Positions 20,189-32,695 of a stretch of DNA of 64,000 nucleotides are shown here, piece after piece (position 1 is the stretch's first letter; each line of letters starts with the position of its first letter). A program made the position numbers and the translations under genes. This stretch comes from Choanephora cucurbitarum (lineage: Eukaryota; Mucoromycota; Mucoromycetes; Mucorales; Choanephoraceae): the NCBI GenBank assembly GCA_025331435.1, contig JAIWNI010000053.1, positions 124,001 through 188,000 on the forward strand, read 5' to 3'. The notes under the pieces are model-generated. The model ran no database searches and had not been told where the DNA came from. It saw only the letters and a list, made by a program, of their open reading frames with translations.

Positions 20189-21964
20189 TTACAAAGATGA
20201 AAGGAATAAGCCGTCTAATGTAGCATTGTTGGGAGCAGGCGTCACATCCAACAGACGCGTCAAGAACCGATACATTTCAGTATTAAAGAACGGCTTGACA
20301 ACTGTACCTGGTGCATACGTAGATTTGATTTGAGGACCTTTGGCACAAAAGATGGCTCTCATCTCAAGTGCCAGATTATCATAGCCATGAATACCTCGAG
20401 GACTATAATAAGGCTTTTGTTCGGTCGGCTTGAACTCGTTACTTCGAATGATAGCATAGCCTACATCTGGAATCATGACGATAGGTGCTATGCGGTCAGT
20501 AGCATTGTAATGAAATCGAGCAGGCATCTCATGTCGTCTATAGACTTGGAAATGGGTATCATGAGGATGATGTTGTATGTACTCTTGGATTTCTTGATAG
20601 ATCTGGTCAAGAGCGTCTGCAGGTGCATCTGGTTTAGTGCGCAGACCAAGCAAGGGCCATGCCTCTCGTGGCATCAGATAGGATTCAGACTGAGGCGATA
20701 AGATATGATCATAAAAGATCAAGCGTGTTTGATCTGAAGCAGCCATGCCATGATCACTGACAACCACCAGATGAACATGGTCTTGGAGGTTTCGTTCTTC
20801 AAGGCCCTTCATGAGATGACCGATGGCTTGATCCATATCAGCCAAGACACCATTCAACTGTTTGCCATCAGGACCACCGCCATGACCCTTTTGATCGACT
20901 TGTGGGATATAGATTGAGATTGACTGAGGTCTGTCTGGTCGAGGTAGGTCGAGCCAAGCTAGGGCCTGGTCCATCTTTTGTTGTGCTGTGATGGTACGTG
21001 CATAGGCCATGTAATAATCAGGATCCATAGACTGAATGGGCACATTGGATCCTGGCCACATCATGACAGCTGATTTTTTGCCCTGTCGCTTTGCTGTGAT
21101 CCAGATAGGCTCTCCACCCCACCATTTTGGATCACCGCTGATGTCTGGTTTCTTATGGATAAATTCCTCTCTAAACACTGGATCATAGAATTCATTGGCT
21201 ACAATGCCATGTGCCTCAGGATAAAGACCAGTCACTAGTGTCCAATGGTTAGGGAAAGTGATGGACTAATAAGGAAATCAGTTTCTCTTTTATGGCCTAT
21301 AGGCTAATTGAATCATGGATTGCTTACAGGAAAAGAAGGGTTCATGTACTCAGCTCGAATGCCTTCAGAAGCTATAAATAGGCTATGGGTATTAGATAAT
21401 AACACATTTTCTTTTGGTCTACAGTAGATCTACCTATTGCATCAAGATAAGGTGTCACCTTGCGATCAAGATAATCATTCCGGAAGCCATCCAGAGAGAG
21501 ATAGATGACGGTTGTATCAAAATAGTCTGTGCCATTATAGAATGCCCTTTGACTAATCTTAAATCGCCTTGTACCCTCCATGCCCATGAAGGCCACAAAT
21601 ACCAAAACAACCACAAAAAAGCAGATTTGCCATACCACTGCCTATAAGAGAAATCAGGTGTGAATGGTGGAATATCATGATTGTAACAAATAGTTACCAT
21701 TGAACGGGGTTTTGAAGGTTTTTTGTCTTTATGAGAAGGATGATAGATATCGCCCATGTCAATCACTTCACTGTTGCTTAGAAGGTTATCATTTTCCTCA
21801 AATTCATCGGCTGATGCAAGATCACTAGCAAACACTCGTTCGTCTACCACATAACTCTTTTTGGCTGCACTCTCTGTAGGTGGCTTATGTTCCTGATTAG
21901 CCTTTCTTGTTCTCAATGAAAGTGAAGAGTCAGAGTGATGAAGTCCAGGTGCTGGACTAGACAT
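20189..21964 (-). CDS. NPP1: Membrane-anchored ectonucleotide pyrophosphatase/phosphodiesterase
   Basis: Exons 21964-21698, 21641-21434, 21371-21328 and 21265-20189 give 531 residues. Residues 1-89 are a polar cytosolic tail, followed by a single transmembrane segment (ICFFVVVLVFVAFMG, ~95-110), giving a type II membrane protein with an outside catalytic domain. The alkaline-phosphatase-fold active site shows YLSLDGFRNDYL (first zinc aspartate), PSITFPNHWTLVTGLYPEAH with the nucleophile Thr, VVSDHGMA (Asp-His zinc pair) and the HGYDN histidine. It would hydrolyse nucleoside triphosphates and other phosphodiesters outside the cell or in the vacuole/Golgi lumen, as yeast Npp1/Npp2 do for phosphate scavenging. 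The name follows the yeast family; orthology to NPP1 versus NPP2 is not resolved. Confidence 0.88.
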
Positions 21965-22965
21965 GCTAACTAGGTATTTTTTTTGAGTGAAAAAAAAGTA
22001 GCTCTACTTGGTAAAACTCTATTTCTTTTTTTTTAAGCCCAACCGGACTTTCAACTGCGCCACTAGTATCTCCTTTTCAGGCACCATAAAAGACAAAGTT
22101 GCATAAAATAGGATTTGCCTATGTCAACAGGAGAAATGTGCCAATAAGCTATATGTATTTTGAGGATAATGGTTGTTAAGAACATGAATAGAAGTGTATG
22201 CAAGTATTCAAAGCAGCCCAATCAACTTAAGATCTGACAACCGATACAAAGACTCTGAATTGTTTGTTGGTTTATACAAGCAAGCAATCAGTGAAGAAAT
22301 GGCTACTATTTGATAGCTAGAATATCGAGTACAATACAGAGAAAATTCAGTTTTGATAGGTTGTTCTATCATATATGTATAAAGCAAATGAAAACACCAA
22401 TTATGGTTGAGCTTTGTTCAGCTATACTTGACTAATCCAGTTAATACAGATAGCTAAAAAGGCCACTCGTGCACCATCCGTTATGAAGACAATGAGTAGA
22501 ATAAAGAAACTATGTGTCATAAACAAGAAAAGATAGCCAATAAAGTGATATTTTGATTGCTTTACTCAGTACTACAGTCAGTTGTCGCAGTTGCCTTCTA
22601 TACAAACACTGTGTATTAAACTGTTCTGTCTATTATAGAAGTGCATTTCAAACATATGTTATCAAGCTACTCCAAAGCCATAAACAACTCAACGTTTGAA
22701 TACAGTAGTTGCTTAATTCAAGAGTGTAAGAATATGCTTAATATTAGAGTAGCGATCCTTTGGCTTGAAAATCACTCCAAGCGCTAAAATACCATTTTAT
22801 TTAAAAGTATGTTCAATAAAAGGGTGTAATTTTTGAGAATATGAACACTCTAAAACAACACGGCTATTGTAACAGCTATATGCATTGTTCTCTCCAAAGA
22901 TTTGTTACATCACTATTATGTCTACCATAACTTCTTTTTTTGGAATAATCTGATTTATTAATTTT
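21965..22965. other. One-kilobase gene-free spacer
   Basis: AT-rich DNA between the divergent phosphodiesterase and Hsp20 genes. No ORF with family resemblance, RNA gene or repeat was found. The right end grades into the heat-shock promoter. Confidence 0.5.
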
Positions 22966-23077
22966 TTCTAGAAACATGTCTTCAATTTATGCAGAAAAAT
23001 AAACTAGAAAATTGTAGAAATTACCATAAATGACGAATGAGTTTCTAGAATTTTTCCTCGAAAACACTATAAATAAG
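22966..23077 (+). promoter_or_regulatory. Heat-shock promoter: HSE cluster and TATA box
   Basis: Heat-shock elements are arrays of nGAAn/nTTCn in alternating orientation. Here TTCtaGAA occurs at 22966-22973 and again at 23043-23050, and GAAaaTTGtaGAA (one base off a perfect three-box element) lies at 23007-23019. A TATAAATA box follows at 23068-23075, about 65 bp before the Hsp20 ATG. This points to control by Hsf1. Confidence 0.75.
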
Positions 23078-23137
23078 AGAGCATTCTCTTTCACTTGAAC
23101 TCATCATCAGTTGTAAGAAATCAAACAAAAGAAAACA

Positions 23138-23674
23138 ATGGCTCTTACTCAACGCTTATTCAACGACGCTTTACGTGACATGCAACGTGCTATGGCTGTC
23201 TTTGACCAGCCCCTTTTCAATTCTGTCTTTAACGATGCCTCCCAGTCTGGTTTTGGTCGCCACCCTGCTACTGATATTGTAGAGAAAGATGAATGCTACG
23301 AACTCCATGCTGAGGTACCTGGCTATGACAAGAAGGACATCAAGATTGAAATTCCAGACCGTCGCACCTTGGTCTTGAGTGGCTCCATGAAGAAAGAACA
23401 TCATCAAGAACCCAAGAAGGCCGAAGACAAGCCAACCTCTGACAACCAAGAAGAGCAAGCTGTTCAGAAGAAAGACACAAACAACCAAGTTGCTCAGTAC
23501 TCTAGTCCTCAATGGTGGGTCAATGAACGTGTCTCTGGTTCTTTCTCGAGAACATTCAGCTTCCCTACTCCTATCCATGCTGATCAAATCAAGGCCTCCT
23601 ATGAAAATGGTGTCCTCAAAGTGATCATTCCCAAAACTACTGAAAACCAGTCCAAGTTCATCAACATCGACTAA
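23138..23674 (+). CDS. Small heat-shock protein (Hsp20/alpha-crystallin family)
   Basis: One exon, 178 residues; intronless, as is common for strongly heat-induced genes. The alpha-crystallin domain runs from about residue 43 (HPATDIVEKDECYELHAEVP) to ~170. Typical blocks: PGYDKKDIKIEI, LVLSGSMKKEH, VNERVSGSFSRTFSFP and ASYENGVLKVIIPKT, with a final KFINID that carries the I-x-I-like tail used in oligomer contacts. A charged, Gln/Lys-rich insert of about 45 residues splits the domain before the YSSPQWW block, as in fungal Hsp30-type proteins. It is an ATP-independent chaperone holding unfolded proteins. A decayed relative lies at 5290-5766. Confidence 0.95.
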   Translation: MALTQRLFNDALRDMQRAMAVFDQPLFNSVFNDASQSGFGRHPATDIVEKDECYELHAEVPGYDKKDIKIEIPDRRTLVLSGSMKKEHHQEPKKAEDKPTSDNQEEQAVQKKDTNNQVAQYSSPQWWVNERVSGSFSRTFSFPTPIHADQIKASYENGVLKVIIPKTTENQSKFINID

Positions 23675-24180
23675 AGCATTCTCCTAGCCTTGATACCACA
23701 TTGCATAAACATCTCTACTCCCCCATTCATCTATTGCATACTTTAAGCTCAATAAAAACAATTATTTTTTGCATTTAATTGTTAGGCTATCTTGCTTTTA
23801 CATAGAGTGTTTGCCAAGGGCGTCTTATAAGAGAGTCTTGCTAGAAACAATTCCTACTTGAATTATCTGGTTCTTTTTATTAAAGTGAAATATACATTGT
23901 ATGTTTCGAGCAATTCACAATTAGTCCACAAGCCTTTAGGTGTATGCTTTTCACCTTGACTTTTTTTTTTTACTGAAAGAAACCTCCTACTTTTAGCAAG
24001 CAGGTAAACAACAGATTATCCGTTTTTTTTTATATCAAGCATGTAATACTACATAACCTTAAAGAAAGTTTATTACATGTAGATTAAAGTCTAATGGATA
24101 TAGTGTCTTCATTCATGGTAATCAGTTTAGCTTCTAACTGCACCAAAATGACTAAAGCGAGTTGATGCCTTTTTTCTCTT
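23675..24180. other. Spacer between convergent genes
   Basis: Contains the Hsp20 3' end with an AATAAAA poly(A)-type signal near 23751 and then AT-rich DNA with T-runs. No gene seen. Confidence 0.5.
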
Positions 24181-25601
24181 TCAGGTGGAAATTCCTATCA
24201 AATCATGACTCAGTTTATCTTGTGTTGCCCAACATCTGTTGCCCATTACCTTTCTTAGTGAATCAATAGAGACCGTTGCATTAGGCTGGTGAATCAAAAT
24301 TTCCAACAATCTACCGGCTGTTTTACCCATAATATGATCTGGCATCAATTGCTTACAAAGTGCCTTCGTGGACGCGAGCCATTTCTCTTTTAATCCCGCA
24401 TCTGAAAGTACTGATTTAAGTTGGCGGCCATGATCCGCAGGGCTTAGCAGACCCTTTCCTTCTCTTGGACTAGGTGCAATTTCTGTCTGTTGTTGCAATT
24501 CGGTGATGTATTGTTCAGTACACTCTATGGTGGAGAGTGTGGCTCTATTGTGATTCGCTTGAATTGACTTGACAATAGTATCTATTGTATCCAAATGATC
24601 TACAGATGGTGCTGTTGAAGACGTGTCTACCAGATCTGTATACATAAGAAACCTTTGTATTGCTATGACAGCCATAAACAATTTTCTTTTTTTTTTTACC
24701 TTGCGAATTATCCAACTGTTGTTTGTCTTTGATCTGTTGTTCTAATCTCTTTAATTCCTGTATCAGCAATTGTTGCTCTCTTTCCTGTTCTTCTTCAGTC
24801 TTTAGAGAAGCATGGATTTCCTCCAGTTCTCTTTCAATCTCTAGATTTTCCTTTTTTAACAAAGCCACTTGATTGTACTATCGTTTGGAAAGTATGTATG
24901 TGTGTGTGTGTGTACGTGGTTGATGACTTTGATACTCAACAATTAATTTTATGTAGACTGACCTCTTCCAATGTCAACTGTTCTTCTGCTTCACATAATT
25001 TACGAAGATTTTGACCTCTCACATCCAGCTGCTTTAGTAGATGGCTTTCTTCAGTCATAGATGATTGTCCTGGTGTGGACAGAGGCGACACTGCCTTGGA
25101 TGGCAATGCGGCCTTTCTTATCTTGTCTGCTGTTCTAAGGTTCATCATATATAGCTCTTGTTGCTGTACTCGATTGAACATCTCAATCTCCTGATCTTTA
25201 AGTGCAGCAATAGAAGCGTCCACATTATCTGATAATCGTTTGCCATTGCCTACAGTCAATAGTTTGACTACTTCTTTTCGCACTTCTCGAATATCCCTTA
25301 CGGTAGCCAAGTCATAGTCCTAATGAACATGTTAACTAAAGCTGAAGCGATGAATCTATTGCAACCGGCATTTACTCGGGAATAATCAAACAGTTCTCTA
25401 TAGGTTGCTGTCTCGATTCGAATAGGCTCAAGTAAAGACAAAAGGGAATCTAACTAAAGTAGGGATCAGTCTCTTGTCTTGTATGGTTTTGTTTGGTTGT
25501 AAGATAAAGAGATAGAGATAGTCATCTTACGCAATTTCATACCGTACAGTTTGATTACAAGAGGTTAGGCTGTGCACACAATCATCCAACACGTCAAACA
25601 T
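24181..25601 (-). CDS. Coiled-coil protein, possibly Spc19-like (DASH complex)
   Basis: Exons 25601-25548, 25453-25376, 25319-24963, 24877-24700 and 24635-24181 give 373 residues; the first two are short and placed by frame and splice signals. The N-terminal ~100 residues (VLDDCVHSLTSCNQ, LDSLLSLLEPIR, FDYSRDYDLATVRDIREV) resemble the start of Spc19, a DASH/Dam1 kinetochore-ring subunit that also begins with a Cys-Val-x-SL region followed by an FELV-type patch; this is recall-based and weak. Residues ~150-230 are a strong coiled coil rich in Glu, Gln, Leu and Lys. The C-terminal ~140 residues (LKEKWLASTKALCKQLMPDH, GRLLEILIHQPNATVSIDSL) have no family I recognise and are absent from yeast Spc19. 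A TG repeat lies in the third intron. Confidence 0.55.
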
Positions 25602-25897
25602 GATCTTGTCTTTTTGTTTAAAGAAAAAGAGAAGAAAAAAAAGTTTAAGGTATAGATTGGAACTCAGGAACGATTTTTTTTAAAGAAGGGCGGTGTGTCA
25701 AGTTGCAAGTAATGCCTACTTGATGGTTAACATGAAAAAGGGCTCGATGTCAAGTGCTTTATACATATGTATGTATATAAGCTATTACGTACAAAAGGAC
25801 TAGGAGAAACATTCGATTCAACTGGGTATATCTGATGAAAGAGCAGAAAGTAAGGTCGCTACAAGGCTTGATGCCTTTGGTTGAGAATACGAATAGC

Positions 25898-25945
25898 TTT
25901 GTTTTATTCCGGTTTTATGCTTGCATGAAACCGGAATAAAACAAA
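25898..25945. repeat. Near-perfect 48-bp palindrome (23-bp arms, 2-bp centre)
   Basis: Left arm 25898-25920 (starts TTTGTTTTATTCCGG) and right arm 25923-25945 (ends CCGGAATAAAACAAA) are reverse complements with one mismatch, separated only by TT. The outer 18 bp of each arm match perfectly. Each arm contains an AATAAAA-type poly(A) signal on one strand, so it could end transcription in both directions, or be a transposon end or a cruciform. It lies just upstream of a broken gene copy. Confidence 0.85.
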
Positions 25946-25975
25946 CTCTGGCTCTAGCTATCTATGCTTTGAATC

Positions 25976-26648
25976 ATGAACAATATCATCAACCGTGAGG
26001 AAGCCGATGTTAGATTGAAGAAATTATCCTTAGATGAGTATGAGCACAAATTCGTCAAGGCCCTAGGCGGCTTGCTATTGGAACTTGTATTCATACGGAT
26101 AGATGAAACGGAATTGTACTCTTGATTTAGTGATCCATTCACAGCCAACTTGTTTGATGATCCTGTTGAAGGAATTTACTTGTGGCGGACGAATGATGTA
26201 GCTCTGGTAACCGAGATGATCTTCAGTTTTTTTTTGTATTAGTTGAGATGATCATCAGTAATCACAGCAAATTGACTCGATTTATGCAACATCATTGTTG
26301 CGGTTCAAAGAGGAAAACAAGCCTGGTATATGGCGAAATGAAGCTTATTGCTCGGGGGAAAAAGATCACTTTGATTTGTGCAAAGACCTACTCGACATAT
26401 GCATCTCTTGTAAGGATGTCCTGGGTCATCAGCTGATAAAGGAAGTACTTGAAATCCAAATAATTGGCTTAACTGTTCATTCCTATCTCTTGAAATTACC
26501 AGATAAGGGCCTGTATTGTATGACCGAGATAACTATGGCCAAGATACTGGACTCACTTGAAAATCCTCTAAGCCTTGTCCTTCAATTTCCAAATCTCGTG
26601 ATGTATTTCATTGAGTCTGTGTACTCGACGAGAATATTGCGAGTGTGA
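25976..26648 (+). pseudogene. Broken copy of an uncharacterised Mucorales-type gene family
   Basis: A first open segment (25976-26125) reads REEADVRLKKLSLDEYEH and LGGLLLELVFIRIDET before a TGA. Further on, another frame (26295-26648) reads EKDHFDLCKDLLDICISCKD, EVLEIQIIGLTVHSYLLKLP and DKGLYCMTEITMAKIL. The second part fits a family of repetitive hypothetical proteins that I recall from Mucorales genomes, with a CKD block, an IVG-x-T block and a GLY-M-E block; I know no function for it. At least one stop and one frameshift separate the two halves, so this copy is dead. The adjacent palindrome may belong to the same unit. Confidence 0.5.
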
Positions 26649-27155
26649 AAAAAAAAATAGGCTAACATTCACATTACCTTGCGAGAAATCCGACTTGAAT
26701 TTTCAAATCTTTCAAGTACCAGCAAATGAAATTTTGTGCTTTGGACGAATATGCATTAATTTATTAAAAATGAAAATCAAAGTGTCACATATAAAGCTAC
26801 ACAATCTGAATGAGTGACAGAAATATATTTCAGGCACACACAGCACTTGAGATACTTTCTGGAACTACCTGAATATAGATAAACTGGTTTTAGGTAGACA
26901 GGCTAATGTCTCAAGGCTTATTTTTCCCATTGCATAAAAACACTTTCACCGTCCCTGCAAATCAAAGTTATTGTTTGTTTCGCGCAACAATTCTATTCTA
27001 AAAAGTTGTCTTCTAACAAAAACTTAAAAGACACCGCTGTTGTTTAATAGAATGATGCCCTTTTCACACTTAAATCAGCAACATGTGAAAATAGCATTTA
27101 TTGTTACTTGTTTAGGTCATTTTTTCCACATTTGGATTGATTTTATTGATAGTTC
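26649..27155. other. Gene-free spacer
   Basis: AT-rich, with no supported ORF. The right-hand part is the probable 3' UTR of the minus-strand secreted peptide gene. Confidence 0.45.
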
Positions 27156-27386
27156 TTAGTATTGACAGTCGTTATTTCTCCAGGTACCACCGCCAGCAAT
27201 ACAACAGGTGCGGGCATTGACACAACAAGGATCTCTGCATACACGGGGTTGAAGAGTAAAACCAGATTCAATAATTCTTGCTAATTCTTCTCTTTTTTGC
27301 AAAGCATGAATTTGATCAGAAGGAAGGGCATTAATAGTAGCAACCAAGGCAATGGTTGCGAAAACAAGGCTTGATACGGAAACCAT
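27156..27386 (-). CDS. Small secreted Cys-rich peptide with a Kex2-type processing site
   Basis: One exon, 76 residues. Signal peptide residues 1-20 (MVSVSSLVFATIALVATINA), then a short propeptide ending in a Lys-Arg pair (HALQKR|EEL), the classic Kex2 protease site. The predicted mature part of about 44 residues has six cysteines crowded in its second half (VCRDPCCVNARTCC, then NNDC), a layout typical of disulfide-stapled peptides. On the minus strand a TATA-like GTTATAAAGA lies about 50 bp upstream. It is unrelated in sequence to the GPLAYG family. Possible roles include an antimicrobial, a signalling or a wall-associated peptide; the sequence does not decide. Confidence 0.7.
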   Translation of the reverse strand: MVSVSSLVFATIALVATINALPSDQIHALQKREELARIIESGFTLQPRVCRDPCCVNARTCCIAGGGTWRNNDCQY

Positions 27387-28830
27387 AATAAATTATGTTT
27401 TTTTTTTGGAATTCTATTTGACAATTACTCTCTTTATAACTATTTTCTGAGGCTTTGAGTAACCAACTTGTTTCACCAACGAAGGCTGTCTATCGATAAG
27501 CAAGAGTTTTTTACCCCTTTCAACTTAGATAACATAATTGTCAAGGTTATTTTCAGGCATTCTATAAATATCTATGTGTGAATAAAAGTATTGAGCGCAG
27601 ATTTGTGCACTCATGTGGATTTGTGTTGCCTTGACATTTACCTTCATGTCACAAAGTACTACAAGACTTGTCTGGTTAGCCCAAATTCAAGAAGTAATAG
27701 GATCTAACTTTTGATGGCTTGAGAAGTATTACACAATATGATCCAAGTAACTCTAAACGATGTCTTCATATCCTTACAATAAGGACTCTCCTTACAGGTT
27801 CGATGAGAATGAAACAAAGATTTGTACAGATGAACGATGAAGAAGCTACAGCAGACACCAACACAAACCGATCGCAAAGAAACCTGGAAAGAAGCATCAA
27901 TAAGCTTATACTTTTCATCTTGGATCAAAACAGAATCAACAAATAAACAGAAGTGCTTCTTCAATACAGAGCAATGCAGATATTCTTAGACAGTTTGATT
28001 GCAAGTAGAGCCACTAGATTACAGTAAGTTCATCAGAGTGCATTTTGCTGCTTATTTTTTCATACACTGAATATTGCAGAGAAGAAGGCCAGTCAAGCAG
28101 CAGTGCATATGTGTTGATTTTCGATAACTGTTAAGCATTGACAGAAATCGAGCGGTCTTCAAAATGTTCATGATATAGAAAAACAGTTCTTCTCAAATTA
28201 TTCTTGTGTTCTTCGAAGAATCGTGTTGTTGCTCCGAAGCATATATTGACAATGGCTCACACCTCAATTATCAACTAAACTGAAGTGTTTGAAATCATAG
28301 CTAAGCCCTTATAAAGCTATCGTGAAATACTTCATTCTTTTGTTATACGATTAAGAACGCCATAAAGGACAGCTTCTTTGAAAAGGATATCACATTGTTG
28401 AACTTGCTGAGCGCCATGAAAGGTATCGATATTAGGTATTTTTTTGTAACGCGTCTACTTCTTTTCCTTTCTCATTTGATTTGCTACCAAGAATAGCATG
28501 CATTTCCTTAAAAAGATAGACCTTAATTATCCCAAATCCCTGAAATTTACGCCTAAAAGAATAGGCGAGTCTGTCCCTTGCTGATTTAACATGAAAGCTA
28601 CCAATACTTTGATATCAACCAATGGTTGTTCAATAAAATAAAAACTCCCTTTCCATGTAAATTTGCTTATAAAACAATGCGTATTATCTAATCATTCTAG
28701 AAGATGAAATAGAACAACCCCTATTAAAAAAGCGTATATGGATATTCTATTCAATGATTTGGAAACTTTTATGTCATGACATTATGTACTATGTGAGAGT
28801 AAGGAGATATATAATTAAATGTAATAGTGC
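27387..28830. other. 1.4-kb gene-free spacer
   Basis: Apart from the peptide promoter at its left end, I see no supportable gene. Two overlapping ORFs near 27704-27964, one per strand, show no family features or biased composition. No repeat of other window parts was found. Confidence 0.45.
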
Positions 28831-30044
<1,214 letters not shown>

Positions 30045-30197
30045 GACAATAAAACTCGAAAGAAATAAAAAGAGAAAGAAGAAAGCGATAGAAAAAAATA
30101 GACAGACTATTATTATTAGAAAAAGGGGGGACCCAACACTGACCATTTATTGGGGAGGTGTCTAAATCAGCTCAACGAATCAAAAGACACGTGAAGT

Positions 30198-31259
30198 TTA
30201 AACTCGCCATTTTCCTGCCCGAAGCATAGGACGAACTCGCAAAAACCAATAAGCGGCACCATACGCTACACCACCCAGGTGCCCAGCACTATCAGTTATG
30301 CTCCCCTTCTATATTCATATAATTACAATAATGAGCATGTCATGAGTCACCTCATAGTAATAGCTTCTATTCAAAACACTTACATTAACTGCGTAGGCCT
30401 GATAAAGGTCATAAGCAGTATACAAACCTACGACTGCGATTGCTGGCATTGGAACAATAAAGAACACTAGAAAAGTTGCTCTTGGAACTATATATTCTCG
30501 GTTACTTATTTCTGTATCTGTATCACAATCCATTCTTCTTACTTCAACCTAAATCGAAATACATACAAGCACAGGCAAAAAATGTAGTAATACCCATAAC
30601 GGATCCTACAAAGACATCAAATTTTATCATCCGTTTCTCTCTCTCTCTATTTGCTTGCTTCACTTACCAGAAGCACCTAAAGATAAATTAAGAGCGCTGT
30701 TGTAATGATTTCCCTGCTTATTCTCCAGTATGGGTCGAATGTATTTTCGATACGCAATGCCTGTCAAAGAGGCTGCCAACCCAGCACCCGAATACAACAT
30801 TAAAAAACGAGATACACCAACTGCCTGTAAAACTCCTTGGCCCATGCTATAGAGTACCAGCATATTTATACCCAAATGGTTCAATGATTGATGTGAGAAA
30901 GATGAAGTAAGTAAAGTATGAAGTCGTCCTTTGCTGACAGCATCTTCTGAGTTGGCAAAGTGTCGACTCATAAAGCTGATCCATGAAGGATCGCCAAACT
31001 GTCGGTAGGTGCTGTATGCATATTGCCATAGGAGAAAAACGGTTACATTGGTACCAATCAAGCCCCACAATACTTTATTGGGGTCGAGACGATCGACTTT
31101 AAGACCAAACTGATGAAGAGGGCTTTTTTGTCGTTGCAACGCTTTCGAAAGTGAAGGTTCTTGTTGGTAATAATGAGGCCGAATGTAAGTTCGTTTTGCT
31201 TGGCGAAACAAAGCGCGGCTGGCAATTCTATGGAGGCTGAACGTCTGTCTGTAAAGCAT
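30198..31259 (-). CDS. PCP1: Mitochondrial rhomboid protease (PARL/Pcp1 type)
   Basis: Exons 31259-30668, 30605-30549, 30466-30384 and 30308-30198 give 280 residues. A basic, Arg-rich N-terminus fits a mitochondrial presequence. The first membrane helix (VLWGLIGTNVTVFLLWQYAY) is the extra helix characteristic of mitochondrial rhomboids. Catalytic residues are visible: HQSLNHLGINM (helix 2), the nucleophile Ser in LSLGASGSVMGI, which spans the first intron, and the partner His in TDSAGHLGGVAYG. In yeast the enzyme cleaves Mgm1 and Ccp1 in the inner membrane, which links it to mitochondrial fusion. It is the gene just upstream of CBR1, same strand, with about 150 bp between them. Confidence 0.9.
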
Positions 31260-32695
31260 AATTTGTGAAAGAATATGTATAACGCGCGTAGCTTGTTTTT
31301 AGATTTTACCATCCTTTCATAGCAACTTAGTTTGTCTTCTCGGGCACATTGATTTTAGTCAGAGAAATCATTGATCCGTTTCTTTTTATTTAATTGAGCT
31401 GATCTCAATTGAGCCAGTAAATGTCTGCCTACAATAGACTCGCATCTCAGCTTGTTAAGCATTGAACGCAACATAATAATGGTTAAGCAAAAAGGCTAGG
31501 AAAGTACCATACAGCAACGGCACATTCATGCACCAATCAGATTGAAGATAGATGAGATTAGCTAATTAAATTGATTCAAATGTTGAGTTTGGTGAACTTT
31601 CTTATCAGTTTGGTAGGCATACTTTACAACACAAAAACACTCATGTTAGCTTTGAACTACTCAGTGATATAATTTGTGTACTCATCACTTAATACTGATT
31701 ATATGCTTATTGATCTTACTTATCTGTTTTTCATAATTCATTACTTTCTTCTTACAGTATAAAAGCTATTGTTTTGATTGTATTATCCAATTCCTTTTCT
31801 AATGTACGTATACAATTTCTTTCTTCTTAATACAAATCTATTAACTACTCAATCTTCCTCTGTAAATATACAGCCAACCCGTTGATTATAGAAAAGAAAG
31901 GAAAACACGACTTGCTTCAATTTCCATTGCTTTGTGAGACTTTACACTGAAAGCTCTGTTTATTATGAATTGTAAAACTTGTGTACTTTTCCCACCGATT
32001 TATGAGATAAACACAGAGGACTACATACTGATACTCTTGATCAATGCAAGCGAAACTTGTTGACAATAACAACTCTATTTGTTTTTATTTCTCAAAATAT
32101 TGCGCGCTTGCTCTCTATCAAAGAAAATATATGTCTTGATTGTCTCTCAAACTATAAAGATGAACGTCTATTCTATGTGTTTTCATCTTCCAATGCGCCT
32201 ATATAATCGTGATCATAAGTTGTTTTGATTGAAGGCAGATCAAAATGTTCTCATTGATTAATCTTCTCAGATAATGGAACTAAAGTCAGAATTGATACTC
32301 AATCCTTGTGCTTGAAAAAAGAGAGAGACAGAAAGATGTACCTTTCTTAACTTGTCTTTTTGTATCCAAACAATCCTAAAAAAAGAAAAATACTTTTGAT
32401 TCAAGCAGACTTCATAGTTTTCCTCTCGTTTAAATATGTGTATCTTGCACCAAATTTATATCTGATTTCCGCTTTGTTGACTAATCTTGATCCAAGGCTA
32501 TGAGTGAAGCAAGAAGCTCATGAAGGAGTAGGTTTGATTGTGAGGATAACCTAATAAGTGTATTGTTATTCTGACTCGAAGGTATCGATTATTTTGTTAG
32601 CGCAATCTGAATTTTTTTCTTTGTTTCCGGAAATGGCACAGTTTTGATTGTTTTTTTCTTTACTGTAGTCAGCAGAATACCTTTCTTTTACACTT
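31260..32695. other. 1.4-kb gene-free spacer upstream of the Gag-like ORF
   Basis: AT-rich, without a supported ORF. I looked for a long terminal repeat shared with the DNA after 34504 and for a tRNA-primer site, and saw neither. Confidence 0.45.

Noticed and set aside
23171..23587. 138-codon minus-strand ORF opposite Hsp20
   Set aside because: Antisense shadow of the conserved alpha-crystallin gene.
24890..24914. TG microsatellite near 24.9 kb as a regulatory element
   Set aside because: It lies within an inferred intron and simple TG tracts recur elsewhere in the window; no evidence for function.
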